Numbered from the stretch's first letter, positions 53,730 through 62,900 are shown. The stretch is 64,000 nucleotides of DNA from an uncultured Oscillospiraceae bacterium (GCA_949841355.1 CATKZP010000005.1:111790-175789), one strand, 5' to 3'. Made by a program: numbers and translations. Notes: generated from the letters alone by a model not told the origin.

Positions 53730-54639
53730 TGGTCTGCTGCTCCTTGGGCAGTATCTCGTTTTTCAGGAGATCCCCGATGGACTGAAACGTCTGGGCCAAC
53801 TCATAGGATTCCTCTGCGCTATCCACAATTTCTTCCAGGGTCATGCGAGTACATTCCACCCAGTAGCGTACATTTTTCAGTGTTGGCGTCAAAAGAACAG
53901 ATTTTTCATAGGCATTGCAAAACAGGGCCGCAATTTTGTGCCTGTGTGACGATTCTACATCCAACTGGTTGATTTCCCGCACAGCTGACAGCATCTCAAC
54001 GGCTGCGGCTTCCTGCTCCTCCGGCGGTAGCTGCTGAACGGCTTTCAAGATTTTCCAGCCTCGGTTGATGGACAGTTCTTTGTTTTCCAGAGCATTTTTC
54101 TGCGATTGGGGCGCATTTTCGGCTAACTGCGCGATTCTGCCCATCGCCTGCTCCCCGATGCCAACGGCCTGGGCCAGTTCCTTGCGGGTGTCGATGGGCT
54201 GGAGCGCTTTTGGCGAATTCACCGAAAGCGCTCTCTTACCTGATTTGTTACCGCCAGCCGCCGATTGGTTCGCCTTTGCCTTGGCCTCGATCTCCGGCTT
54301 CAGCCGGAGGGCAATCTGGCCCAATTCCCATTTGTCCAGGTTGCGTCGACCTTTCTGGGTGTCCAGCGCCCACTGTTTCGCCTCCAGCAGATCAGCAAAC
54401 GAAAACACCAGCATTTTGTAGGGCAGGCCATGCTTTTCGCAGATGCGGAGCCGGTTGTGTCCGTCAATGACCACCATGTCCTCGTTGATAACGATGGGCG
54501 CGTAGCAGCCATTTTCCAGGATATCGTGTTCCAAAGAAGAAAACTGCTCCTCGCTTAACGGCGGAAGCAGTTGTTCCATCTCCGGCAGAACGACAGGGGT
54601 TCGCTCAGAGCTGCTGTATTCAGTTTTTGTGTTTTGCAT
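53719..54639 (-). CDS. ParB-like N-terminal domain protein
   Basis: A 306-residue protein of the ParB/Spo0J/RepB type. The N-terminal ParB domain has the VIDGHNRLRICEKHGL motif (the CTP-binding GxxRxxA-type region), followed by a helix-turn-helix region (RKELAQAVGIGEQAMGRIAQL) and a helical tail. It has no ParA partner in the window. The middle of the gene contains a 32-base palindrome (54202-54233) that codes in frame for ALSVNSPKAL. ATG 54639 follows AAGGAG, which directly abuts a leader stem. Confidence 0.85.
   Translation of the reverse strand: MQNTKTEYSSSERTPVVLPEMEQLLPPLSEEQFSSLEHDILENGCYAPIVINEDMVVIDGHNRLRICEKHGLPYKMLVFSFADLLEAKQWALDTQKGRRNLDKWELGQIALRLKPEIEAKAKANQSAAGGNKSGKRALSVNSPKALQPIDTRKELAQAVGIGEQAMGRIAQLAENAPQSQKNALENKELSINRGWKILKAVQQLPPEEQEAAAVEMLSAVREINQLDVESSHRHKIAALFCNAYEKSVLLTPTLKNVRYWVECTRMTLEEIVDSAEESYELAQTFQSIGDLLKNEILPKEQQTNEQ
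54202..54233. repeat. GAATTC-centred palindrome inside parB
   Basis: A 32-base near-palindrome (arm GAGCGCTTTTGGCGAA, 14 of 16 pairs) inside the parB-like frame. It shares TGGCGAATTCACCGA with 51548-51562. Confidence 0.7.
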
Positions 54640-54652
54640 CGTACATCTCCTT

Positions 54653-54771
54653 CAGTTTGATTTTGCGGGCATCGCCGTAAATTGCCGTTCTACCCAATCC
54701 GGTTCCTGACAGGCAACCCTGCTCGGCGCTGTGTCGTATGGCTTCCCTTGGCCCGCTCCCTCAAACTGAAA
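54653..54771 (-). ncRNA. Structured leader RNA before parB, unidentified
   Basis: The outer stem CAGTTTGA/TCAAACTG (54653-54660 with 54761-54768) and inner stem GCGGGC/GCCCGC (54665-54670 with 54751-54756) enclose about 80 bases. The parB ribosome site AAGGAG follows the outer stem at once, so folding could control translation. I do not recognise a known riboswitch class. Confidence 0.45.
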
Positions 54772-54777
54772 TCATGG

Positions 54778-54896
54778 CAGGCTTCCCCGAAAAGTATCCG
54801 ATTGGACGGTCATTTACTTTTACCCCAGGCACAAAACGTGCCTGGGGTACAGCGATAAGCCAGTAAATGGTGTCCAATCTCTTTCGGGAAAGCCTG
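54778..54896. other. 119-base compound hairpin
   Basis: Nested inverted repeats: CAGGCTTCCCCGAAA (54778-54792) with 54882-54896 (one mismatch); ATTGGAC (54801-54807) with GTCCAAT (54872-54878); CATTTACT (54811-54818) with AGTAAATG (54862-54869); and a perfect 12-base TACCCCAGGCAC with GTGCCTGGGGTA (54838-54849), loop AAAAC. No T run follows. It lies between divergent genes and could be an RNA, a replication/transfer hairpin or a protein-binding site. Confidence 0.75.
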
Positions 54897-55034
54897 TTAT
54901 AGTGAGGACAATTATTTAAAAAGTCTTTTCCAATCAATTGCCGTTGTACGTAGTATAACGCTATTGGGTGAATTTGTCAAGATGATAGAAACACAGATTT
55001 ATGGCATAACAGCTGATAATGTGGAAAGTTTTTA

Positions 55035-55063
55035 TTGCGGAAATCACAAAATTCATGTATGAT
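55035..55063 (+). promoter_or_regulatory. Promoter of the hsd operon
   Basis: TTGCGG (55035-55040), 17 bases, TATGAT (55058-55063), 43 bases before hsdM. Confidence 0.65.
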
Positions 55064-55105
55064 TAGAGTTGAATATGGCGAAACCGCACAGATGGAGGAA
55101 TAGTC

Positions 55106-56671
55106 ATGGCTGACAGGAAGAAGGAACAGGAACGCGATGAGCTCCACCGAGCAATCTGGGCGATTGCTGATGAACTGCGCGGAGCGGTAGACGGCTGGGA
55201 TTTTAAGAACTATGTTTTGGGGACGATGTTCTACCGTTATATATCTGAAAATTTGGAGAGCTATATCAACCGTGGCGAGTGGGATGCGGGAAACACAGAT
55301 TTCCGATATGCAGATATGCCTGACGCCGAGGCGGAGGAGGCGCGGGCCGGACTGGTGGAGGAAAAGGGCTTTTTCATCCTACCCAGCGAACTATTCTGCA
55401 ATGTCAGAAAGAACGCGCCCCAGGATGAAAATCTGAACGAGACGCTGGAGGCGGTTTTTCGTCATATCGAGGAATCCGCCAAGGGCAGCCAGTCCGAAAG
55501 CAGCTTTGCGGGCCTGTTTGACGACTATGACGTGAACAGCAACAAACTGGGCGCGACAGTGGCCAAACGCAATGAAAAGCTGGTCAAGCTGTTGAACGGC
55601 GTGGCGGACATGGACCTGGGCGACGTGAAGGATCATGACATCGATGCCTTTGGCGATGCCTATGAATATCTCATGACCATGTACGCCTCCAACGCAGGAA
55701 AATCCGGCGGCGAGTTCTTCACGCCCGCCGATGTGTCCGAGCTGCTGACCCGCCTTGGAACCGTGGGCAAGACAGAGATCAACAAAGTCTACGATCCCGC
55801 CTGCGGTTCCGGCTCCCTACTGCTGAAGGCGGAAAAGGTGCTGGGCCGGGACGCCATCCGCAACGGTTTCTTCGGGCAGGAGATCAACATCACTACCTAT
55901 AACCTGTGCCGCATCAATATGTTCCTCCACGATGTGGGCTTTGACAAGTTCGACATCGCCTGCGAGGACACTCTGACCGCACCCCAGCACTGGGATGACG
56001 AGCCTTTTGAGTTGATCGTCTCTAATCCCCCGTACTCCATCAAATGGGCGGGGGATGATAACCCCATTCTGATTAACGACCCCCGTTTCTCTCCTGCTGG
56101 AGTGCTGGCGCCGAAGTCTAAAGCAGACCTGGCCTTTATCATGCACTCCCTGTCCTGGCTGGCCTCCAACGGAACGGCGGCTATTGTCTGCTTCCCCGGC
56201 ATCATGTACCGGGGCGGCGCGGAGCAGAAAATACGCAAGTATCTGGTGGACAACAACTTCATCGACTGCGTGATCCAGCTCCCGGCCAATCTGTTTTTCG
56301 GGACAAGCATCGCCACCTGTATTATGGTCCTGAAGCGAGGCAAGGTGGACAACAAGACGTTATTTATTGATGCTTCTGGCGAGTGTGTCAAAGTAACGAA
56401 CAATAATAAGCTGACAGCAAATAATATTGAGCGCATTGTATCTGTATTTGCTGCCCGTGAGAAAGAGGTCAAGTATTTTTCTTACTTAGCGGACTATGAA
56501 GACATTGTAGGAAATGGCTATAATCTCTCCGTTTCCACCTATGTGGAGGCGAGGAATGTCAGAGAGAAAATCGACATCGTGAAACTAAACGCTGATATTG
56601 AAGCGATTGTTGCAAGGGAAAATGTATTGAGAGAGGAGATTTCCAAGATCATCAAAGAAATTGAGGGGTAG
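55106..56671 (+). CDS. hsdM: Type I restriction-modification methyltransferase subunit HsdM
   Basis: Methylates adenine-N6 in the target of the type I system and is needed for both modification and cutting. The 521-residue protein has the HsdM N-terminal helical domain (to about residue 160), AdoMet-binding [13 protein letters not shown] (about residue 230) and the catalytic NPPYSIKW (residue 307). ATG 55106 follows GGAGG. GC falls toward its 3-prime end. First gene of hsdM-albA-hsdS-half hsdS-unknown-hsdR. Confidence 0.96.
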   Translation: MADRKKEQERDELHRAIWAIADELRGAVDGWDFKNYVLGTMFYRYISENLESYINRGEWDAGNTDFRYADMPDAEAEEARAGLVEEKGFFILPSELFCNVRKNAPQDENLNETLEAVFRHIEESAKGSQSESSFAGLFDDYDVNSNKLGATVAKRNEKLVKLLNGVADMDLGDVKDHDIDAFGDAYEYLMTMYASNAGKSGGEFFTPADVSELLTRLGTVGKTEINKVYDPACGSGSLLLKAEKVLGRDAIRNGFFGQEINITTYNLCRINMFLHDVGFDKFDIACEDTLTAPQHWDDEPFELIVSNPPYSIKWAGDDNPILINDPRFSPAGVLAPKSKADLAFIMHSLSWLASNGTAAIVCFPGIMYRGGAEQKIRKYLVDNNFIDCVIQLPANLFFGTSIATCIMVLKRGKVDNKTLFIDASGECVKVTNNNKLTANNIERIVSVFAAREKEVKYFSYLADYEDIVGNGYNLSVSTYVEARNVREKIDIVKLNADIEAIVARENVLREEISKIIKEIEG

Positions 56672-56675
56672 CAAG

Positions 56676-57353
56676 ATGACTGAGCAAGAGGTATACATAA
56701 AAATCAAGCCTCTGCTTGAAGGTTTGACAGAAGGACTTTATTGGGATTTCAAAAAAGCACTCACCGAGAATACGCCAGCGATCATCAAGGATATTCTTGC
56801 GTTTTCTAATAGCGATTATGATGGAGACAGCTACATTATCGTTGGTGTTAGCGAAACTACGTCAGCGGAGGAACTGACAAAAATAGCACTGACAAAGGCA
56901 GACCGAAAAAGGCTTAACACCGATGCAAATAATCTCTATTTGCCAGGAAAATGGAATATTGGCGGATTATCTGCCGCCGACTTAGATAAGATGAAACAAT
57001 TTAGCGCAACACTTTCCGAACAACTTTCAAGCAATATGCTTATTAGTCAGCCCAAATGTGAATATGTCCCAATTCAAATCAACAAAAGCCGATGGCTATA
57101 TGTCATTATCATTCATAAAACACCTGGCGTTTTTATCAGCAAGAAAGATATACCACATTCTTATGACGAGCATAAAACGGCAGTCAAGCAAGGTGTCCTA
57201 TATGTACGTATCGCGGATACGACATTAGGAGGAAGGACAGATGTGGCCTCAGCGACCGAGCATATACGGATTTGGAAAAAGTATATAGACTGGTTGGAAA
57301 CACAAAACAGGCCGCAAGATGGAGAAGGTGTGCAGAATAATGATGAAGCTTGA
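56676..57353 (+). CDS. AlbA_2 (Schlafen-type) domain protein
   Basis: A 225-residue protein whose N-terminal half is an AlbA_2-type domain: EGLYWDFKKALTENTPAIIKDILAFSNS with the conserved E/DFK and DILAFSN, and DSYIIVGVSE. Such domains occur in regulators and in defence-linked proteins; some cut RNA. It sits between hsdM and hsdS and overlaps hsdS by 14 bases, so it is made with the system. ATG 56676 follows GAGGGG. AT-rich. Role in the restriction system unknown. Confidence 0.78.
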   Translation: MTEQEVYIKIKPLLEGLTEGLYWDFKKALTENTPAIIKDILAFSNSDYDGDSYIIVGVSETTSAEELTKIALTKADRKRLNTDANNLYLPGKWNIGGLSAADLDKMKQFSATLSEQLSSNMLISQPKCEYVPIQINKSRWLYVIIIHKTPGVFISKKDIPHSYDEHKTAVKQGVLYVRIADTTLGGRTDVASATEHIRIWKKYIDWLETQNRPQDGEGVQNNDEA

Positions 57354-58620
57354 TCAGTTAATACAAGACTTTTGCCCTAACGGGGTGGAATACAAAAAAC
57401 TCGGGGAAATTGCGACCATTTCAAGAGGCGGAAGTCTCCAAAAGAAGGATTTTTGCGCTGAAGGCGTCCCTTGCATTCATTATGGACAAATCTATACCAG
57501 GTACGGCCTATTTGCTGATAAAACATTTACTTTTATCAGTGTGGATTGCGCCAAAAAGCAAAAGCTGGCTTACCCTAATGATATTGTTATGGCTGTTACA
57601 AGCGAAAATATCGAAGATGTATGCAAATGCGTAGCCTGGTTAGGGGATGGGGCCGTTGCTGTCAGTGGACACACAGCAATCGTTCACCATAATCAGAATG
57701 CAAAGTACCTGGCCTACTACTTTCATACCCAAATGTTTGCCGCGCAAAAAAGAAAACTTGTCCATGGTACCAAGGTAATGGAAGTTACGCCGGATGCCCT
57801 CAATTCAGTAATTATCCCCGTCCCCCCTCTGCCGGTGCAGAGTGAAATTGTCAAGATTCTTGACAATTTCACGGAGCTTACAGCGGAGCTTACAGCGGAG
57901 CTTACAGCGAGAAAGAAACAGTATGAATACTATCGTGATAAGCTGCTGACCTTCGATGTCCTCGGGGGGGGGGCAGGTGACGTTATATGGCGGACGCTCC
58001 ACAGCGTGGTCAAAACCTGCTGTTCTGGGGGAACCCCCACAAAGGGGAATAGTGACTATTATGAAGGTGGTACTATTCCTTGGATTAGGACACAAGATGT
58101 TCATTTTAATGAAATCTATGGAGTCGATACATTCATCACAGAAGCGGCGGTTAGGGAAACATCCGTAAAATGGATACCAGCGGATTGTGTTATCGTTGCA
58201 ATTTCGGGAGCGTCTGCTGGACGATGTGCTATCAATAAAATTCGTGCGACAACAAACCAGCATTGCTTAAATATGGAAATTGATCCCTCCAAGGCATTGT
58301 ATCGGTACGTCTATCATTGCGTTTGTAATAAGTATCAAGAATTGCTTGGGAAAAAACAGGGAGCCAGGGGCGATCTCAATTCTTCGTTGATATTGGAAAC
58401 TGAAATCCCCGTTCCTCCACTCCCCATCCAACAACGCATCGTCAACGTCCTCGACAACTTTGACGCTATCTGTTCTGACTTAAGCATCGGTCTGCCCGCC
58501 GAGATTGAGGCCCGCAAAAAGCAGTACGAATATTATCGCGACCTCTTGCTCTCCTTTGATTGTTCACAGCTTGTTCATGTAGAGAGAGAGAGGCCAGCCG
58601 GCGCGCCGGGACGTGATTAG
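57340..58620 (+). CDS. hsdS: Type I specificity subunit HsdS with repeat tracts
   Basis: HsdS binds the split DNA target and sets specificity of the HsdM/HsdR complex. The 426-residue protein has two target-recognition domains, each followed by a conserved helix: TRD1 (about residues 15-170), then ELTAELTAELTA (179-190) and RKKQYEYYRDKLLTF; TRD2 (about 212-370), then RKKQYEYYRDLLLSFD. The TAEL repeat spacer and RKKQYEYYRD match the EcoR124 (type IC) group. G10 (57964-57973) and (AG)6 (58581-58592) are slippage-prone tracts. ATG 57340 or 57343 both fit; ribosome site GGAGAAGG. Confidence 0.95.
   Translation: MMKLDQLIQDFCPNGVEYKKLGEIATISRGGSLQKKDFCAEGVPCIHYGQIYTRYGLFADKTFTFISVDCAKKQKLAYPNDIVMAVTSENIEDVCKCVAWLGDGAVAVSGHTAIVHHNQNAKYLAYYFHTQMFAAQKRKLVHGTKVMEVTPDALNSVIIPVPPLPVQSEIVKILDNFTELTAELTAELTARKKQYEYYRDKLLTFDVLGGGAGDVIWRTLHSVVKTCCSGGTPTKGNSDYYEGGTIPWIRTQDVHFNEIYGVDTFITEAAVRETSVKWIPADCVIVAISGASAGRCAINKIRATTNQHCLNMEIDPSKALYRYVYHCVCNKYQELLGKKQGARGDLNSSLILETEIPVPPLPIQQRIVNVLDNFDAICSDLSIGLPAEIEARKKQYEYYRDLLLSFDCSQLVHVERERPAGAPGRD
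57874..57909 (+). repeat. Three TAEL-coding 12-bp repeats in hsdS
   Basis: Three perfect tandem copies of GAGCTTACAGCG coding ELTA. In EcoR124 the two- and three-copy forms recognise targets with different spacer lengths. Copy-number change would keep the frame. Confidence 0.95.
57964..57973 (+). repeat. G10 homopolymer tract in hsdS
   Basis: Ten consecutive G in frame (GGG GGG GGG G), just after the first half of hsdS. One G gained meets TGA within about three codons; one lost leads to about 70 out-of-frame codons before a stop at 58166-58168. Confidence 0.9.
58581..58592 (+). repeat. (AG)6 dinucleotide tract at hsdS end
   Basis: Six AG units nine codons before the hsdS stop. Adding one unit, or losing two, moves reading into the frame of the downstream half-hsdS at 58613, which is open back to 58580. 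Confidence 0.9.
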
Positions 58621-59188
58621 GCTGCTGCAATATGTATTTGGGTATGTGGTGCTACCGTTGCGGGAAGTAGCAGACGCTTTCCGCGGCGAGTACATTACCA
58701 AGAAATCCACCAAAGCCGGTGATGTGCCCGTTATCCTTGGTGGACAGGAACCCGCCTACTATATTGACCAGTCAAATCATAATGGCGAAGTTGTAGTTGT
58801 CGCAAGAAGCGGCGTATCGGCTGGCTTCGTTTCGTATTGGAATGAACCGATTTTTATTACAGACGGCTTTGGCTATGAGGCAAAAGAGAGCATTGCGATT
58901 CCAAAATTTTTGTATTACATTCTCAAGAGCAGGGAAACCGAGCTAAATGCCATGAAGCGCGGGGCGGGTGTCCCTCATGTCAGTGGCGAAGCACTTGGGC
59001 AGGTCCAGCTGACAATTCCATCAATAAAAGAGCAGAAACGCATTATTTCTATTCTCGACCGCTTTGACAACCTCTGCAACGACCTGACCTCCGGCCTGCC
59101 CGCTGAGATAGCGTCCCGCCAAAAGCAATATGAATACTACCGGGATAAACTGCTGACCTTTAAGGAGTTGAAAGAAAATAGTGATTGA
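58613..59188 (+). CDS. Half HsdS (single target-recognition domain)
   Basis: A 191-residue half specificity subunit: one TRD (PLREVADAFRGEYITKK... to about residue 150), then LDRFDNLCNDLTSGLPAEIASR and RQKQYEYYRDKLLTFKE. It starts with GTG 58613 inside the last codons of hsdS (8-base overlap), in the +1-shifted frame. It could act alone as a dimerising half-S, or as a third TRD when fused by slippage at the (AG) tract. A clear ribosome site is lacking, which favours the fusion view. Confidence 0.85.
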   Translation: MIRLLQYVFGYVVLPLREVADAFRGEYITKKSTKAGDVPVILGGQEPAYYIDQSNHNGEVVVVARSGVSAGFVSYWNEPIFITDGFGYEAKESIAIPKFLYYILKSRETELNAMKRGAGVPHVSGEALGQVQLTIPSIKEQKRIISILDRFDNLCNDLTSGLPAEIASRQKQYEYYRDKLLTFKELKENSD

Positions 59189-59987
59189 AGTGCCTCTTAG
59201 TAAGCTGTGTAGAACAGCATTACCCCCCGAGCTTATAATTGACGGTTTTATTGAAAACTATCCCGATGTAGGACACGAGGACTATTTGACTGAGTTCATC
59301 AATCATTCATCATTGTTTTTGGCATTGTCTGACGGACAAGCCTATCAGCATATCCCTAAGAGCAGACAGAGCAATGCTGAATGTGACTGCTGCTCGGATG
59401 CGTATAAGATTGATTTTAAGCGATTGGGAACAACATCAGCCTTATACGCAAAAAGGAACCTATCACAACAAAAAGTCTGTTTGGCTCCTGGCGTAATGGC
59501 TTCCTGCATTCCACGACAAACTGAAGGCATGGAAATTACTCTCACAAGTCCTCTCATGCAACGATATTGTTTGGAGGATCTGTTAAATATAGATGGTAGT
59601 ACGAAACAGAGGTTTGATCGAAATAAAGTATCACCTGAATCAGATGTTAAAGGGATATTAGATTCGGCAAAGTGCAATAAGAATGTGTCGTTTTTCTGCT
59701 TGGATTTTATTTCAACAGATAACAGCTTCCCTTTTGAAAGTATATTGAACACAACAGAATTGTATTTGAATCGTTGTTTTTCTGCTCTATTTAATTTCCG
59801 AGATAGATTTATCAGCGATAGAGATACCTATCTTGCTGTTATTGTTCAAGGATATATGTGTTTTGCAATATGGAATGGAAATATGATTCAATTTAAAGAT
59901 TTTATTCCTCTTTCCAAAAGTCCGGTTTTTATCGGCCTATATGGAACAATAAGTGAAGTGTTCTCTCAAAAAATGATAATCAGGTGA
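59181..59987 (+). CDS. Unrecognised protein inside the hsd operon
   Basis: A 268-residue AT-rich gene between the half hsdS and hsdR, with GTG 59181 overlapping the half-hsdS end by eight bases and its stop (TGA, 59985-59987) sharing AGGTGA with the hsdR ribosome site. Features: a cysteine cluster CDCCSDAYKIDFKRL (about residues 69-83), then SQQKVCLAPGVMASC and a hydrophobic C-terminal part. No domain is recognised. Tight overlaps argue that it is made with the restriction system, perhaps as an accessory or inhibitor. Confidence 0.7.
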   Translation: MIEVPLSKLCRTALPPELIIDGFIENYPDVGHEDYLTEFINHSSLFLALSDGQAYQHIPKSRQSNAECDCCSDAYKIDFKRLGTTSALYAKRNLSQQKVCLAPGVMASCIPRQTEGMEITLTSPLMQRYCLEDLLNIDGSTKQRFDRNKVSPESDVKGILDSAKCNKNVSFFCLDFISTDNSFPFESILNTTELYLNRCFSALFNFRDRFISDRDTYLAVIVQGYMCFAIWNGNMIQFKDFIPLSKSPVFIGLYGTISEVFSQKMIIR

Positions 59988-59991
59988 AAAT

Positions 59992-62900
59992 ATGAGTACT
60001 TACAACATCGTTGCCGCCAGCAATGAAAGTACGGTAGTTGCTGAATATATCCCCGAGGCCGCCCGCTCCGCCGCCTACCAGAGCGAGGCGGAGCTGGAAC
60101 GGGAATTCATCCGATTGCTGACCTCCCAGGGCTATGAGTACCTGGAGGTCCACGACGAGACAGCCCTGACCGCCAACCTGCGGGCGCAGCTGGAGCTGCT
60201 GAACGGCTATCAGTTTACCGACTGCGAGTGGGAACGTTTTTTTAACGAGATCATCGCCAATGCCAACGATGGAATTGTGGAAAAGACCCGCCGCATCCAG
60301 GCCGACCACATCCAGAACCTGCGGCGGGACGACGGCTCCACCAAAAATATTACCCTCATTGACAAGAAAAACATCCACAACAACCGCTTGCAGGTCATCA
60401 ACCAGTACGAGATGGGCACGGCGGACGGAGCCCGCCGCGACAACCGCTATGACGTGACCATCCTGGTCAACGGCCTGCCCCTCATCCATGTGGAGTTGAA
60501 GCGCCGGGGCGTGGCTATCCGGGAGGCGTTTAACCAGATCAAGCGGTATCAGCGGGACAGCTTCTGGGCTGGCAGCGGGCTGTTTGAGTATGTGCAGATT
60601 TTCGTGATCTCCAACGGGACGCATACCAAATATTATTCCAACACTACCCGCTCCAGCCACGTGAAAGAGATGAATGAGGCCGGAAGACGGAAATCAAAGA
60701 AAACCAGCAACAGCTTTGAATTTACCTCCTTCTGGGCGGACGGGAACAACAAGGTTATTGCCGACCTGATCGACTTTACCAAGACCTTCCTTGCCAAGCA
60801 CACCATTTTGAATGTGCTGGTTCGATATTGCGTGTTCACCTCGGAAGATATGCTGATGGTCATGCGGCCCTATCAAATCGCGGCTACTGAGCGGATCTTG
60901 AGCCGCATTGAAGTTTCCGCCAACTACAAGAAGATGGGAACCATCGATGCAGGTGGCTACATCTGGCATACTACCGGCAGCGGCAAAACGCTGACCTCCT
61001 TCAAAACGGCGCAGCTGGCCTCCCAGCTTCCCTATGTCGACAAGGTGCTTTTTGTGGTAGACCGCAAAGACTTGGACTATCAGACCATGAAGGAGTATGA
61101 CCGTTTTGAGAAAGGGGCAGCCAACAGCAACAAATCGACAGCAGTCCTGCAACGTCAGTTGGAGGACGCAAAGGCCCGTATTATCATTACGACCATCCAG
61201 AAGCTGGACAATTTCATCACGAAGAACAAAGGCCACGCCGTATATGGCAAGCACTGCGTCATTATCTTCGATGAGTGCCACCGCAGCCAATTCGGGGATA
61301 TGCACGCCAAAATTGTCAAAGCGTTTAGACAGTACCATCTGTTTGGTTTTACCGGTACGCCGATTTTTGCCAAAAACGCCGCAAAGGGCAAACATCTGGA
61401 ATTGTTGACGACCTCGCAGACTTTCGGTGACCAGCTCCATACGTACACGATCGTAGACGCCATCAACGATGGGAACGTGCTGCCCTTCCGCATCGACTAT
61501 GTGGATACAGTTAAAAAGAAAGACGATATTAAGGACAAGGATGTCCGGGCCATCGACATCGAGCGGGCGATGGGCGCCTCGGAGCGCATCCAGGAAATCG
61601 TGAAATACATTCTGGAACACTTCGACCAGAAAACCAGGCGCAACAGCTATTACTCTTTGAAGGGCCAGCGCGTGGCGGGTTTCAACTCCATCTTCTCGGT
61701 CAGTTCCATCCCTATGGCGATGAAGTATTACACAGAATTCAAAAGACAGCTTGCCCAGCAGAACCGGCAGTTTACGGTCGCCACCATTTTCAGCTATGCC
61801 GCCAACGAGGACGATCCGGATGATGTGCTGGGTGAAGAGGGCTTTGACACCGATGCCCTTGACCAGACCTCCCGTGATTTTCTGGACAGTGCAATCAGGG
61901 ATTACAATGCGGCATTTAACACCAACTTCGATACCTCCACCGATAAATTCCAGAATTATTATAAGGATCTGTCCATGCGGGTGAAAAACCGAGAAGTTGA
62001 TTTGCTGATCGTGGTCAATATGTTCCTGACCGGCTTTGACGCCACCACACTGAACACCCTGTGGGTGGATAAGAATCTGAAAATGCACGGATTGATCCAG
62101 GCGTATTCCCGGACGAACCGCATCCTCAATTCCGTAAAAACCTATGGCAATATTGTCTGCTTCCGGGACTTGCAGCAGGCCACCGATGATGCCATCGCCC
62201 TGTTCGGTGATAAGAACGCTAACGGCATTGTGCTGCTCAGGAGCTTTGCGGATTATTACAACGGCTATGAAGACGACAACGGCAGACATCACCCCGGCTA
62301 TGTAGATTTGATTGAGAAACTGGAATCGGAATTCTCGCTGGACAAGGAGCTTATTGGAGAACAAGCGGAAAAGGACTTCATCCGGCTCTTTGGCAGCATT
62401 TTGTCTCTACGAAATATTCTGTCCTCGTTTGACCAATTTGAAGAAATGCAGACTCTTGCCGCACGGGATTTGCAGGACTATCAAAGCCGGTACATCGATT
62501 TATATGACAAATACCGCAGGAAGGATGCCGGAGATAAAGAGAACATCAATGACGATATCGTCTTTGAAATCGAACTAATCAAGCAGGTAGAGGTCAACAT
62601 TGACTATATTTTAATGCTGGTGGAGAAATATCACGATGGGAATTGCGAGGATAAAGAGATACTAGCTACGATCCGTAAAGCGGTTGACGCCAGTATCCAG
62701 CTCCGCAGTAAAAAGGAACTGATCGAACAGTTTATCAGTCGGGTCAACGTGGAGAGTTCCGTCCAAAGCGATTGGCGGCGGTATGTGTCAGAGCAGGAAG
62801 AAGCTGATTTAACAGCTATCATTTCTGGAGAAAATCTTAAGCCTATAGAAACGAGGAAATTTATGGAAAACGCCTTTCGGGATGGTGCTATCAAAACCAC

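Larger units (their letters stand above)
54640..55105. other. Divergent region before parB and hsdM
   Basis: This 466-base gap contains the structured leader of parB (54653-54771), a 119-base compound hairpin (54778-54896), an AT-rich spacer and the hsdM promoter (55035-55063). No protein gene is seen. Confidence 0.7.

Noticed and set aside
54653..54896. Retron (msr-msd) from the long hairpin and structured RNA
   Set aside because: No reverse transcriptase gene is nearby.
58595..58612. Cloning-type AscI site GGCGCGCC near the hsdS end as sign of artefact
   Set aside because: It is part of a longer natural GC-rich stretch and no vector sequence surrounds it.
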